A stretch of 32,902 bases of DNA, from positions 1 through 32,902 of the IMG/VR virus record IMGVR_UViG_3300032050_000497; one strand, given 5' to 3'. The DNA comes from a virus. The notes beneath the pieces were generated by a model that ran no database searches, was not told where the DNA came from, and saw nothing but the letters and a program-made list of their open reading frames with translations. The translations under genes and the position numbers were made by a program. Shown here one piece after another: positions 5,564 through 12,840 of this stretch (position 1 is the first letter of the stretch; every line of letters begins with the position of its first letter).

Positions 5564-5814
5564 GGTATATTATAATCTCTATTGTATTGACTTGTAATCG
5601 ACCAATGAGCATCTGGTCCCTTATACTTTATATCGCTAGGTATTTCATAACCAAATCGTTTAAGAATATTTTTCTTATCGGCCTGACTACCGCAGCAAGC
5701 AATACATTCTTTTATAATCAAGTCAGATATCATTTCAATCCTCGACTGGCAATCAGCATCAATATATTTGTGTATGCCATGCTTTTGCATCAAGTCTTTT
5801 ATTTGCTCATTCAT
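5560..5814 (-). CDS. Small RIKEL/FAELIIKEC-family protein (copy C)
   Basis: 84 residues, beginning MNEQIKDLMQKHGIHKYIDA, with the core SDLIIKECIACCGSQADK (about residues 30-47). It matches copies A and B in the opening and in the LIIKEC core. The C-terminal part (YKGPDAHWSITSQYNRDYNI) differs. The junctions with both neighbours overlap, indicating one operon. Confidence 0.65.
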   Translation of the reverse strand: MNEQIKDLMQKHGIHKYIDADCQSRIEMISDLIIKECIACCGSQADKKNILKRFGYEIPSDIKYKGPDAHWSITSQYNRDYNIP

Positions 5815-5956
5815 CTTCTTTTATACCAAAATGTTTTTTGATTAAATCAAATGCTTGACCGCGAGATATCATATCACGAAGCTCAGGATGCAAAGCCTTA
5901 CGACATTCTTCAATTATCATCTCAGTGTATTCTTCCATGAATTTTGTATCACTCAT
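5807..5956 (-). CDS. Small RIKEL/FAELIIKEC-family protein (copy D, short)
   Basis: 49 residues, MSDTKFMEEYTEMIIEECRK and then AFDLIKKHFGIKEDE. It lacks the MNExIKEL opening but keeps the core (EMIIEECRKAL) and the KHFG ending also seen in copy A (YKHFGLDQ). The stop and the next start overlap in an ATGAATGA junction. Confidence 0.55.
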   Translation of the reverse strand: MSDTKFMEEYTEMIIEECRKALHPELRDMISRGQAFDLIKKHFGIKEDE

Positions 5957-6222
5957 TTTTTCTCCCATTTTATACCCATCATTTTATAAAGCATTTTACG
6001 ATAGAATGGTGGTTCATCTTTTGTTTTGATTACAGTAGTATCTACATCAATCGACAAATTGCTAGCAACAAAGGTAGTGGTAATATCATTTATATTTCGT
6101 ATCGCATAATTCGAATATAATTTTACTGCGGAAAGTTTTGGCGCCTCGCAATCTGCATAATCAAGGTCAAGAGGAATTTGTTCCGTTAATGGCCAGAAAA
6201 ATTTTATTTCTAATTGCTGCAT
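5953..6222 (-). CDS. Hypothetical protein, 89 aa
   Basis: It begins MQQLEIKFFWPLTEQIPLDL, an opening I associate with a conserved unknown of T4-like phages of aquatic bacteria. A longer frame exists upstream, but the ATG at 6222 has AGGAG at good spacing. The C-terminus is basic (FYRKMLYKMMGIKWEKK). Role unknown. Confidence 0.65.
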   Translation of the reverse strand: MQQLEIKFFWPLTEQIPLDLDYADCEAPKLSAVKLYSNYAIRNINDITTTFVASNLSIDVDTTVIKTKDEPPFYRKMLYKMMGIKWEKK

Positions 6223-6223
6223 A

Positions 6224-6406
6224 TTATCTCCTACCATTAGGTACACAATTTGCTGTTACTCTATACTTGTCGGATTCCCAGGCCTTTTTTACATAATCTC
6301 GTACTTGCTGACATTCTTCAATATTTTGAGTAGGTAAAGTTATTGATCCTTTTGATGGCGGCACATTCGGTGAAATGGCGTGTAACATGATAACTAAAGT
6401 CCACAT
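6224..6406 (-). CDS. Small exported/anchored protein, paralogue of 4392-4589
   Basis: 60 residues, MWTLVIMLHAISPNVPPSKG, then an EEC block (C33) and a second cysteine in TANCVPN (C55). It shares the layout of the rightward gene 4392-4589: MW plus a hydrophobic stretch, GSI, a first Cys after T/E residues and a second Cys about 20 residues on. The two may be disulphide-linked periplasmic domains. GAGAG lies upstream of the ATG. Confidence 0.6.
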   Translation of the reverse strand: MWTLVIMLHAISPNVPPSKGSITLPTQNIEECQQVRDYVKKAWESDKYRVTANCVPNGRR

Positions 6407-6415
6407 TATTTACTC

Positions 6416-6595
6416 TCAATCAATACTTTTTAAAAATCCCACAACTTCAAGATAAGGCATATCAACAACAACTGATTGTCCATCTGTTGTAAAAATCCAT
6501 GATCGATGCGAATCACCATGTTCTTCAACTCTAACAATTTGATTAGACACAATTGATACCGAACGACCGATTGTGGTAGTGGTTAAAACTTTCAT
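6416..6595 (-). CDS. Hypothetical protein, 59 aa
   Basis: A beta-rich small protein, MKVLTTTTIGRSVSIVSNQI and then RSWIFTTDGQSVVVD. The frame extends 21 codons upstream, but GAGGAAAA precedes the ATG at 6595, so that start is chosen. No recognised family. Confidence 0.6.
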   Translation of the reverse strand: MKVLTTTTIGRSVSIVSNQIVRVEEHGDSHRSWIFTTDGQSVVVDMPYLEVVGFLKSID

Positions 6596-6614
6596 AATAT
6601 TTTCCTCAATTCTT

Positions 6615-6773
6615 TTATTTAAATAATGTGTTAAAAACAAATGCACCGAACAAGGCACTCAGAAACAAATAAAAATAGGCAGAGATTTTTTTGCCTTCAT
6701 TATAATTCTCACTCGACCATTGCCAAAATAACCAAGCAAAAAAAGTATCAACGAAAAGACTAAGTATTCCCAT
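6615..6773 (-). CDS. Small membrane protein, 52 aa
   Basis: Two hydrophobic segments (about residues 3-17 and 32-50) flank a polar loop (QWSSENYNEGKKISA), which suggests a two-pass inner-membrane protein. The composition and the MGILSLFVDTFFAW opening look like a conserved unknown of large phages. It overlaps the end of the 50-residue gene upstream by 14 bases. Confidence 0.55.
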   Translation of the reverse strand: MGILSLFVDTFFAWLFWQWSSENYNEGKKISAYFYLFLSALFGAFVFNTLFK

Positions 6774-6912
6774 TTTCTTTTGCTTTCTTTATCAAATCAA
6801 TTAAAGATAATAAATCGTTTACTGGAATTTTCTCAGAGCCAAAATAATCAGAATCAATTAAAGGTTCTGGTTTTTCCTGAGTTTTCAAGTAAACGATATT
6901 ATTTGCGTTCAT
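6760..6912 (-). CDS. Hypothetical protein, 50 aa
   Basis: A soluble small protein: MNANNIVYLKTQEKPEPLID, then VNDLLSLIDLIKKAKENG. No recognised family. The C-terminal helix is amphipathic. It overlaps the following membrane-protein gene by 14 bases and the preceding gene at 6909. Confidence 0.5.
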   Translation of the reverse strand: MNANNIVYLKTQEKPEPLIDSDYFGSEKIPVNDLLSLIDLIKKAKENGNT

Positions 6913-7133
6913 TGCAATGTTTTAGGTGTTAAGTTTCTATCGTTTTGCACTGTAGTTAAAAACGAATAAAAATCGGATTCGTTATCGGTTTCTCTGTTTA
7001 GTATCATTAGACGGGCTAACACAATACCATTAATTGCATTTGGACCAAAACCTTGTTCGACTAATTCAAGCAAAAAGTCATCTAATTTTACTGCAGCTTC
7101 AATGATCTCGTCATCGAAAATTGTATCTTCCAT
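6909..7133 (-). CDS. Hypothetical protein, 74 aa
   Basis: An acidic helical protein: FDDEIIEAAVKLDDFLLELV, then GPNAINGIVLARLMILNRET. The pattern is that of a conserved small phage protein of unknown role that I associate with T4-like phages of aquatic bacteria. The ribosome site is weak (AGGG about 13 bases upstream). Confidence 0.65.
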   Translation of the reverse strand: MEDTIFDDEIIEAAVKLDDFLLELVEQGFGPNAINGIVLARLMILNRETDNESDFYSFLTTVQNDRNLTPKTLQ

Positions 7134-7137
7134 TATG

Positions 7138-7374
7138 TTAGACCCTAAACGTAAAAAAACCGAAAATTCCTTTTAATTTAAAAGGCACTTCAACTTCAAA
7201 AGAGGCATCACTCTCTTGATCTTTTTGTTGGCGAATATAGAATGGTGTATCACAACCAATCTCTTTCACCTTTTGTAGAATAGATTCTAAATCTTCCTTA
7301 TCGATTAGAATTTCTTTATTGCCGTTGTCCAAAACATCTCCTTCTATGAATGTGTTTAAAGTATTATACTTCAT
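7138..7374 (-). CDS. Hypothetical protein, 78 aa
   Basis: An acidic N-terminal part (NKEILIDKEDLESILQKVKE) is followed by a beta-rich C-terminal half (FEVEVPFKLKGIFGFFTFRV). No recognised family. No Shine-Dalgarno is visible before the ATG; the 50-base gap upstream holds an A/T-rich stretch and no clear promoter. Confidence 0.55.
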   Translation of the reverse strand: MKYNTLNTFIEGDVLDNGNKEILIDKEDLESILQKVKEIGCDTPFYIRQQKDQESDASFEVEVPFKLKGIFGFFTFRV

Positions 7375-7424
7375 CTAAATTTTTTTATCAAGTGGTTTGT
7401 TGTATAGGTAACACAGTTTCATGA

Positions 7425-8138
7425 TTAATTGCCGTCCCACTTATCATACCATCTTCTAAATGCCATTTCCATACTTTCATTTATTGCCCAATCGCAACTC
7501 CAACCCATCATGCCGCCTTTCCATGTTCCTGCTTTCTTGCCCAATTCGACATTTGATTCACAAGAAACAACTCGTTCAACTTTATTGAATAATGGCAACC
7601 ATGTAAACCACAACCAACGCCATTCTCTTTCTTCACCCGTTAATGTGATTATTGCCTGTTGACGGCGACCATCTTTTGTATAGTGATCCAATTCTACCGT
7701 TCTAGCACATTTTTCTAAAAGGCCTCTTTTTAGATTTTCATCCTTCCAACCATTTAACATTTCATGCCAATGGTAATGTTCACCAATTTTTTCGCCAGAA
7801 TAATCCCACAAATTGGTTTGATATACACTACCATCAGGCAATAAAAGGTCATGGCGAACAATTTGCCAACGCCATGGCATATCAATTGCAGTGTATTTGT
7901 CCAATCCTTTGTAGATAAAAAATACACCTTCACTATATGAGAAACCATATTTTGGTCCCATAATTGAAGTAAAATCTCCAACACCTTTTGTTGGCCACAA
8001 TCCTATACTTGCAAAGAATTTCCAGAAACCAAATGAAATTTTTAAATATTTGTTTTCATCACCCTCTGTTGGCCATATCAAATACATGTGCCAAAATTTA
8101 TAGTCTGACCAAGTAATTTCAAAAAAATTGTTTCTCAT
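7425..8138 (-). CDS. Hypothetical Trp-rich protein, 237 aa
   Basis: A soluble protein unusually rich in tryptophan (for example MPWRWQIVRH, EREWRWLWFTWLPLF and MGWSCDWA). No nuclease, protease or binding motif is recognised. It may be a beta-sheet protein, with repeated W/F-x-W and GE-type turns. The ATG at 8138 overlaps the stop of the upstream gene as ATGA and is preferred over the ATG three codons earlier. Together with 8135-8374 and 8374-8877 it forms an overlapping set of three. Confidence 0.65.
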   Translation of the reverse strand: MRNNFFEITWSDYKFWHMYLIWPTEGDENKYLKISFGFWKFFASIGLWPTKGVGDFTSIMGPKYGFSYSEGVFFIYKGLDKYTAIDMPWRWQIVRHDLLLPDGSVYQTNLWDYSGEKIGEHYHWHEMLNGWKDENLKRGLLEKCARTVELDHYTKDGRRQQAIITLTGEEREWRWLWFTWLPLFNKVERVVSCESNVELGKKAGTWKGGMMGWSCDWAINESMEMAFRRWYDKWDGN

Positions 8139-8374
8139 GTTATGCAATCCTTCATCTCACGCCAATAGTTTCGCTCTGCCCAATGTATGACACACCAATC
8201 TTCAATACATTGTTCGGATGTTAGTTTCTCAATAGGTTGATTATTTTCAATCATACGAACATACCAGTAAGACCAGTATTGCTCTAAAATATCTTGATCA
8301 GATAATGTTTCCCAATGTGTGTATTCTTGACCTGATTCTGTCTCATCGGGATAAACGATAGTCCAAAATTTCAT
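8135..8374 (-). CDS. Hypothetical protein, 79 aa
   Basis: It begins MKFWTIVYPDETESGQEYTH, has a middle SDQDILEQYWSYWYVRMIE, and ends CIEDWCVIHWAERNYWREM. I recognise the pattern (a query-like beta start, then a helical CIEDW...HWAE end) as a conserved unknown of T4-like phages of aquatic bacteria. Its start abuts the stop of the 167-residue gene upstream. Confidence 0.7.
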   Translation of the reverse strand: MKFWTIVYPDETESGQEYTHWETLSDQDILEQYWSYWYVRMIENNQPIEKLTSEQCIEDWCVIHWAERNYWREMKDCIT

Positions 8375-8877
8375 TACACAAAACCTTCTTCATTTTGTTC
8401 GGCTTGTTGTGGATCATGCGATGAAACACGCCACTCATAGATTGGCTCATCAGGCACAATATAAGGAAATTTTACTGGTACACGACTTTCGAAAGCGGTG
8501 TAATGTGATTTATATACATTTCCATCATCATCTTTATACCATTCCCAAAATACTTTACCATCGATATCATATGCTTCACCGTCTTTACCATCTTTGAATA
8601 CAGAACCACATCTTTTGTTTTGATAGTGTGGTTTTCCACTGATTTCAGCAACATCAGTCCATTCATCATCTTCACCTGTTAATGGTGATAGTGGTTTAAA
8701 ACGAAGTAATTTTTCTAAACACTGTAATGCATAACTCGCAGAGAATCCAGAATGTCCTTCTTCTGAAAATTCATGTATCATGTGTAGCAAATGTCTACGC
8801 ATTGCTCCATTCATGTCATCATCATCGGTCATACCAATACGGTCTAATTCACTTTCTGCATATTGTACTAAACTCAT
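8374..8877 (-). CDS. Conserved phage protein of unknown function, 167 aa
   Basis: The N-terminal helical part (YAESELDRIGM, then HEFSEEGHSGFSASYALQCL) is followed by LRFKPLSPLTGEDDEWTD and a C-terminal region with NKRCGSVFKDG and EAYDIDGKVF. This block order belongs to a widespread phage protein family of unknown function that I recognise from many tailed phages. GGGAG precedes the start. It overlaps the stop of the 143-residue gene. Confidence 0.7.
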   Translation of the reverse strand: MSLVQYAESELDRIGMTDDDDMNGAMRRHLLHMIHEFSEEGHSGFSASYALQCLEKLLRFKPLSPLTGEDDEWTDVAEISGKPHYQNKRCGSVFKDGKDGEAYDIDGKVFWEWYKDDDGNVYKSHYTAFESRVPVKFPYIVPDEPIYEWRVSSHDPQQAEQNEEGFV

Positions 8878-9305
8878 TGTAACTCCCTCATATAAATTTC
8901 ATGAATTAAATTGCTGACAAATTTTGGATCCAACTCTGTAGAATTATTATCTTCAAATGGTATGATATCAACTAAATCAGCATTGACATCATACCAAGCC
9001 CAAATGCAAACTTCTTCTTTTGGTCGATGAATCAAAGCCCAAGGCGTTTGTTCATGTGGTGGAAATTCCTCATTCAATGAATTTTTGTGAATGAATACAG
9101 CAAACGACAATGTGTTTGTATCATTATTTTCCAAATCATTTTCTTCATCATACCCATAGCCATCGAAAATGATTTTTACACCAAAAGGTGCCTCACCCGA
9201 ATCATTGCCTGCTGTAAGCACACCCTCGTCCATTGTTGCAATGAAATCACGAATCCATTCTTCAACGATTTTACTATAATCTCTTTCATCATCAAAATAA
9301 ATCAT
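8874..9305 (-). CDS. Hypothetical acidic protein, 143 aa
   Basis: An acidic protein (many D and E; FDGYGYDEENDLENNDTN) with a probable alpha/beta layout and a basic C-terminal helix (VSNLIHEIYMRELQ). No recognised motif. AGGAG lies upstream of the ATG. It sits directly downstream of phoH in transcription order and could share its message. Confidence 0.6.
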   Translation of the reverse strand: MIYFDDERDYSKIVEEWIRDFIATMDEGVLTAGNDSGEAPFGVKIIFDGYGYDEENDLENNDTNTLSFAVFIHKNSLNEEFPPHEQTPWALIHRPKEEVCIWAWYDVNADLVDIIPFEDNNSTELDPKFVSNLIHEIYMRELQ

Positions 9306-9319
9306 AATATACTCCTGTG

Positions 9320-10087
9320 TTAGTTATTCAAATCTTCTACTTTCAACTTTGCGATAATGTAATCTTTTACTAAACTACTTCTCACAATATCTTCAACTGT
9401 AAATTCAACTCTTGTAAATGCTGCCATATGGTATGCAATGTCAAAGAATTTCAAAATACCAGAAACATCATTTTTCTTTTTGTTCAAATCAGTTTGACGA
9501 TAATCACCACACCAAATAATTTTTGAACGATATCCAACTCGGGTCATAACGGTATCAATTTCCTCGAATGATAAATTCTGACATTCATCAACGATAATGA
9601 TTGCGTCATCGAAGGACATTCCCCGGATAAATGAGGTGGAAATAAATTCAATATGCCCCTGTTCTTCTAATCTATCCCATGCATCTCTGCGTCCGAATAA
9701 TGTTTCACAAATTTGTCTATATGGTTGCTGATAGATTTCCATCTTCTCATGTACATCACCCGGTAAATGGCCAATTTCTCTAGACTGTACAGCCGAACGA
9801 ACAACAATGATTTTCTGAAAAGGATTATTTCTATCTAAAACTTCTTCTAAGGCTTTATATAATGCACAAAATGTTTTTCCTGTTCCTGCTACACCATGCA
9901 GTGCTATAAAATAATCTTGCCTTTTATATGCATCAAAAAATATTTTTTGATTTTCTGTCAATGGGTCAAATGTTTTTAAATCATCTATTTTAATTCTCAA
10001 ATTATGTGTTCCTGTTTTTATTTTTGAGTTTTTTGTTGAATGTTCACTTTCAACAATTTGCAGGTCTACAGAAGATTTTCTTGCCAT
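9320..10087 (-). CDS. phoH: PhoH-like ATPase
   Basis: 255 residues. Walker A is GVAGTGKT (65-72), and Walker B is IIIVDECQN (about 163-171). Between them are VVRSAVQSREIGHLPGD and other conserved blocks of the PhoH P-loop domain. The first 40 residues are a variable basic leader. PhoH belongs to the Pho regulon in E. coli and is very common in phages of phosphate-poor waters; its role in infection is unsettled (RNA-linked ATPase or helicase activity has been proposed). GGGAG precedes the ATG. No Pho box is seen upstream of it here, unlike at pstS. Confidence 0.95.
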   Translation of the reverse strand: MARKSSVDLQIVESEHSTKNSKIKTGTHNLRIKIDDLKTFDPLTENQKIFFDAYKRQDYFIALHGVAGTGKTFCALYKALEEVLDRNNPFQKIIVVRSAVQSREIGHLPGDVHEKMEIYQQPYRQICETLFGRRDAWDRLEEQGHIEFISTSFIRGMSFDDAIIIVDECQNLSFEEIDTVMTRVGYRSKIIWCGDYRQTDLNKKKNDVSGILKFFDIAYHMAAFTRVEFTVEDIVRSSLVKDYIIAKLKVEDLNN

Positions 10088-10102
10088 TAATTCTCCCTTT
10101 TG

Positions 10103-10387
10103 TTATATTATTGATTCTTTTCTTAGTTTACCAATTACACTTGCATTAGCTGTGACAACTCTGGCACGATAAATTCGACTCATTTGATTCGTATCTTCTT
10201 GTGCAGTAAATTCGATATGATTCGAATTCATTAATCCGTCTATCAATTTTCGAACTAATTTTTCTTTGAGTAATTTCTCATATTCATCTCCATCTAATCC
10301 TCTGTATGAAAGAGATTCGATATGATTGACATTTAATTGAACCGAAATGGTCGATAGAGAATTCAACAATTCATCATTTAGTATCAT
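10103..10387 (-). CDS. Hypothetical protein, 94 aa
   Basis: Predicted alpha/beta, MILNDELLNSLSTISVQLNV and then RVVTANASVIGKLRKES. No recognised family. Its start overlaps the end of the 92-residue membrane protein gene by 14 bases, and it lies just upstream of phoH in the same direction. Confidence 0.6.
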   Translation of the reverse strand: MILNDELLNSLSTISVQLNVNHIESLSYRGLDGDEYEKLLKEKLVRKLIDGLMNSNHIEFTAQEDTNQMSRIYRARVVTANASVIGKLRKESII

Positions 10388-10652
10388 GATGATTCATCTT
10401 TCTTTCATAACGTTCAGAATCAATTCTTTTCCATTCCTGTTCTCTTTCCAAGATTTCTTCGTCCCATTTCATTTGACTTAAAACTACTTTATAAATGGCT
10501 TGTATAACAATGCCAAGTAAAACGATACCAAAGATGGGTAGAATCCAATTTGTTGGAATGTTTATCATAACAAATGCTAAAAATGTTGTTAGCATAAAGA
10601 AAGACAGTATGATAAGAGCTGTCTTAATTGCTGCTTTCTTGTGTATTTTCAT
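10374..10652 (-). CDS. Membrane protein with two transmembrane segments
   Basis: 92 residues. Two hydrophobic helices (about residues 9-31 and 36-58) are followed by a charged cytoplasmic-type tail (KWDEEILEREQEWKRIDSER). A small inner-membrane protein of unknown role. It overlaps the end of the methyltransferase gene by 29 bases. Confidence 0.6.
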   Translation of the reverse strand: MKIHKKAAIKTALIILSFFMLTTFLAFVMINIPTNWILPIFGIVLLGIVIQAIYKVVLSQMKWDEEILEREQEWKRIDSERYERKMNHHDTK

Positions 10653-11364
10653 TTTTTGTAAAAGTAAAAATAGTAGTTAATTGATTTAAATGTGTGATTT
10701 TAACATGAAAAGCCTCGATGCTCTTTTTAAATTCTTCTGTGAATGTTTCGACGCAAAAATTTCCATTTAGTTTTTTAATTTCTACGAAGAAATCATACCC
10801 AAAAGTTTTGTAATGGTCGTTTTCTCCATGTATAAGAATTCTTTCTTCATCACTAGTTAAAAACTCGCCTCCTTCTATTGTTTTTGTTGATAAAAAATCT
10901 TTTGCAAGAGGAACATGAAATATCATACGTCCCTTAGGTTTAAGGATTCTAACAAGTTCAGTTAAATGATCGACATATTTTCCCGGAATATGTTCTAAAA
11001 CACTAGAATGTATGATAAGGTCGAAGTAATTGTCGGAAAATATTCTAATATCGTCCGGTAGTTTTAACCTAAGGAAAGGTATGGGTAAGTTTTCACTATA
11101 GTTTTCGTAGTATTTTGATTTATAGTCAGATAAGTAATATCCTGATCCAATTATTGAAAATAAATTATTTACTATTCCTGGATCAGGAGAAATATGTAAA
11201 ACTCTTATATTTTCGAATGTGGTTTTTTTGTTTAAATATCCATACTTTTCTAATGTGGAATAAAGCAATCTATGCCTAGACTCACTTCCACAATTTTCAC
11301 ACATTTTTTGTTGAAATTTTTTCTCACCACAAATATTACATGACGATTCATTCTTTATACTCAC
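10624..11364 (-). CDS. SAM-dependent methyltransferase with N-terminal zinc ribbon
   Basis: 246 residues. The N-terminus has a CxxC-CxxC zinc ribbon (C9, C12, C22, C25). A class I SAM methyltransferase fold follows, with VLHISPDPG as the glycine-motif region, then DLIIHSSVLEHIPG and VRILKPKGRMIFHVPLA (motifs typical of the Methyltransf_11 type). The substrate cannot be read from the sequence. Start is GTG at 11364 with GGGT upstream; no ATG lies near. It overlaps its neighbours at both ends. It may modify a nucleotide, a surface sugar or a small molecule. Confidence 0.8.
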   Translation of the reverse strand: MSIKNESSCNICGEKKFQQKMCENCGSESRHRLLYSTLEKYGYLNKKTTFENIRVLHISPDPGIVNNLFSIIGSGYYLSDYKSKYYENYSENLPIPFLRLKLPDDIRIFSDNYFDLIIHSSVLEHIPGKYVDHLTELVRILKPKGRMIFHVPLAKDFLSTKTIEGGEFLTSDEERILIHGENDHYKTFGYDFFVEIKKLNGNFCVETFTEEFKKSIEAFHVKITHLNQLTTIFTFTKNENTQESSN

Positions 11365-11608
11365 TATTTACCCTTTCGCCGTCAATGCAAATTTCACCTT
11401 TAAAAACATAAACATTTGAATCAACTCGTATTTGTTCAAATACTTGATTGTTTACACATTTATAGGGGTCTTTGTAATTCATAAAATAATAGTATGCACC
11501 GTAACCAATGCCTGCTAGTACAAGCAGTATAGGAATTATTTTGATATATTTTGATAACTCTGGCAAAGCCGAGAGTATTTGTGGTAGAAATTTAAGTAAA
11601 TCTTTCAT
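11348..11608 (-). CDS. Single-pass membrane protein, 86 aa
   Basis: An N-terminal amphipathic part (MKDLLKFLPQILSALPELSK) is followed by one transmembrane helix (about residues 22-43, IIPILLVLAGIGYGAYYYF) and an outer domain with two cysteines (C51 and C73). The layout suggests a small anchored protein with a possible disulphide. I recognise the pattern as a conserved unknown of large phages. It overlaps the methyltransferase start. Confidence 0.65.
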   Translation of the reverse strand: MKDLLKFLPQILSALPELSKYIKIIPILLVLAGIGYGAYYYFMNYKDPYKCVNNQVFEQIRVDSNVYVFKGEICIDGERVNSEYKE

Positions 11609-12012
11609 TGGTAGTTTGCTACAAAAGATTCATAAAGGTTTAAACCGTAGAGCTCTGCCTCGATTTCCCAAGGTTTGTTTTCGTATACAATATTTTTAGA
11701 AACTTTTTTGCCTCGCCATCTTGTCATCGGTTCATTTAAATATCCCAACGAATATTGTTTTACGTGAACCATTTCATGCGCCAAGGTTTTTAGTTTATCA
11801 TCTATACTCAAACAACGGTTTACTTCAATGATAAAAGAATCTGGTTTACCTTTAAGGTTATAATTATCTATATAGACTAGACCAAAAACATCTAGATTTT
11901 TGTACCGAATTGTAAGTTCTAATTGAGCGATTCTCGCAGGCGTAAACAGCAACTCGGCAAAATGATCAATTGCCAAGAGGTGTTTTTTCGGTACTTTTCC
12001 ATTGATAATCAT
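11605..12012 (-). CDS. SprT-like zinc metallopeptidase
   Basis: 135 residues. HEMVH (79-83) is the zinc-binding HExxH motif; a downstream glutamate in KPWEIEAE (about 113-120) is placed to be the third ligand, and the loop MTRWRGKKV between them is typical of SprT-like phage proteins. The substrate and role are unknown. A near-perfect sigma70 promoter ends 5 bases before the ATG, so the message may start at or next to the start codon, and no Shine-Dalgarno is visible. Confidence 0.8.
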   Translation of the reverse strand: MIINGKVPKKHLLAIDHFAELLFTPARIAQLELTIRYKNLDVFGLVYIDNYNLKGKPDSFIIEVNRCLSIDDKLKTLAHEMVHVKQYSLGYLNEPMTRWRGKKVSKNIVYENKPWEIEAELYGLNLYESFVANYQ

Positions 12013-12017
12013 ACGTC

Positions 12018-12046
12018 ATTGTAACACGGAAAAATGTGTTTGTCAA
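12018..12046 (-). promoter_or_regulatory. Strong sigma70 promoter before the SprT-like gene
   Basis: On the minus strand a perfect -35 box TTGACA (12041-12046) and a -10 box TACAAT (12018-12023) are separated by 17 bases. It fills the 36-base gap between two genes. The -10 box ends 5 bases before the ATG at 12012, which implies a leaderless or nearly leaderless transcript. Confidence 0.85.
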
Positions 12047-12048
12047 GC

Positions 12049-12363
12049 TCACCACTTTTCTGCCCGAGACCACGATGAATCATAATCTAGATTATAATCG
12101 GTTACATCAGGAATGTCAACAGCAAAATCATCTACCGAAATTTCTCTCCAATCTTCACCTTTATTCATTGCCGTAACCATGCGGCGAGATTTTTCTTGGG
12201 TAGCAATACCTTCTGGTGTTTGGTGATATTCGATGAGTTTTTTGCGGCGAACTTTTTTATCTTCTTCAGTATGCTCACGAACATTGCCGCAAGACCTTGA
12301 GCAAAAGGGACCACGTTTCGTATGAGTAGTGCCGCAGCGAGGACAATCTTTTTCTTTTGCCAT
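12049..12363 (-). CDS. Zinc-finger protein, 104 aa
   Basis: It begins MAKEKDCPRCGTTHTKRGPF and continues to CSRSC, making a CxxC-CxxxC zinc finger at residues 7-25. A basic helical region (EEDKKVRRKKLIEYHQTPEG) follows, then an acidic tail. It looks like a nucleic-acid-binding phage protein of unknown role. The frame runs further upstream, but the ATG at 12363 starts the conserved part. No Shine-Dalgarno is evident; a small hairpin lies immediately upstream. Confidence 0.65.
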   Translation of the reverse strand: MAKEKDCPRCGTTHTKRGPFCSRSCGNVREHTEEDKKVRRKKLIEYHQTPEGIATQEKSRRMVTAMNKGEDWREISVDDFAVDIPDVTDYNLDYDSSWSRAEKW

Positions 12364-12369
12364 AAAAAT

Positions 12370-12387
12370 ACCCAGACTAAGCTGGGT
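12370..12387 (-). terminator. Hairpin between two small genes
   Basis: Inverted repeat ACCCAG/CTGGGT with a 6-base loop, followed on the minus strand by ATTTTT and then the next ATG. It overlaps the stop of 12377-12646. It could be a weak terminator or could control entry to the zinc-finger gene. Confidence 0.35.
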
Positions 12388-12646
12388 TTTCGTTACCTTG
12401 TAATAATATACTAGGATCTTTTTCACAAAGGAAGTTTATATACTTGACGGCATCATTTTCGTTTTCAAAGTACCGAATGATGGTTTGACAAGTGTAAGCA
12501 GAAATAAAAATGAGTAGTACACTTTCATCTTTAGAGATGGAGAATTTAATGTACCACCCATTTCGTTCTACTGGTGACCAAAATTTTAAATCACTTTTTA
12601 CTTGATTGAACTTTACCTGGTTCAAAGTCAATGGCTTCTTTTGCAT
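12377..12646 (-). CDS. Hypothetical protein, 89 aa
   Basis: A mixed alpha/beta small protein (MQKKPLTLNQVKFNQVKSDL, then ISAYTCQTIIRYFENENDAV). AGGA lies before the ATG at 12646, which would make a 56-base overlap with the upstream gene. The overlap is larger than usual in this window, so a shorter form is possible, but no internal start is clearly better. Confidence 0.55.
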   Translation of the reverse strand: MQKKPLTLNQVKFNQVKSDLKFWSPVERNGWYIKFSISKDESVLLIFISAYTCQTIIRYFENENDAVKYINFLCEKDPSILLQGNENPA

Positions 12647-12839
12647 AGTTTCCTAATCCTACTACAAATTTTTCAGACTCTTTGGTATATGTAGTAAAAA
12701 AGGAATATGTAGCATGGTCAAAAGCTTTATTGTATGACTTGAAACCTTCAACTTTAAGGTCAATGAAGGCCTTCATAAAATCTTTTTGACGCTCTGCAAC
12801 TTCATTGAAAGTCGGTACTGGTGGGAATGTATAAAACAT
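12591..12839 (-). CDS. Hypothetical helical protein, 82 aa
   Basis: Mostly helical: NEVAERQKDFMKAFIDLKVE, then KAFDHATYSFFTTYTKESEK. Amphipathic helices with aromatic residues faintly recall phasins, but no motif supports that assignment. AGGAG precedes the ATG. It is preceded by a 47-residue gene in the same operon. Confidence 0.6.
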   Translation of the reverse strand: MFYTFPPVPTFNEVAERQKDFMKAFIDLKVEGFKSYNKAFDHATYSFFTTYTKESEKFVVGLGNYAKEAIDFEPGKVQSSKK

Positions 12840-12840
12840 T

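Noticed and set aside
12591-12839. Assignment of the helical 82-residue protein as a phasin
   Set aside because: Only a loose compositional likeness, no phasin motif.
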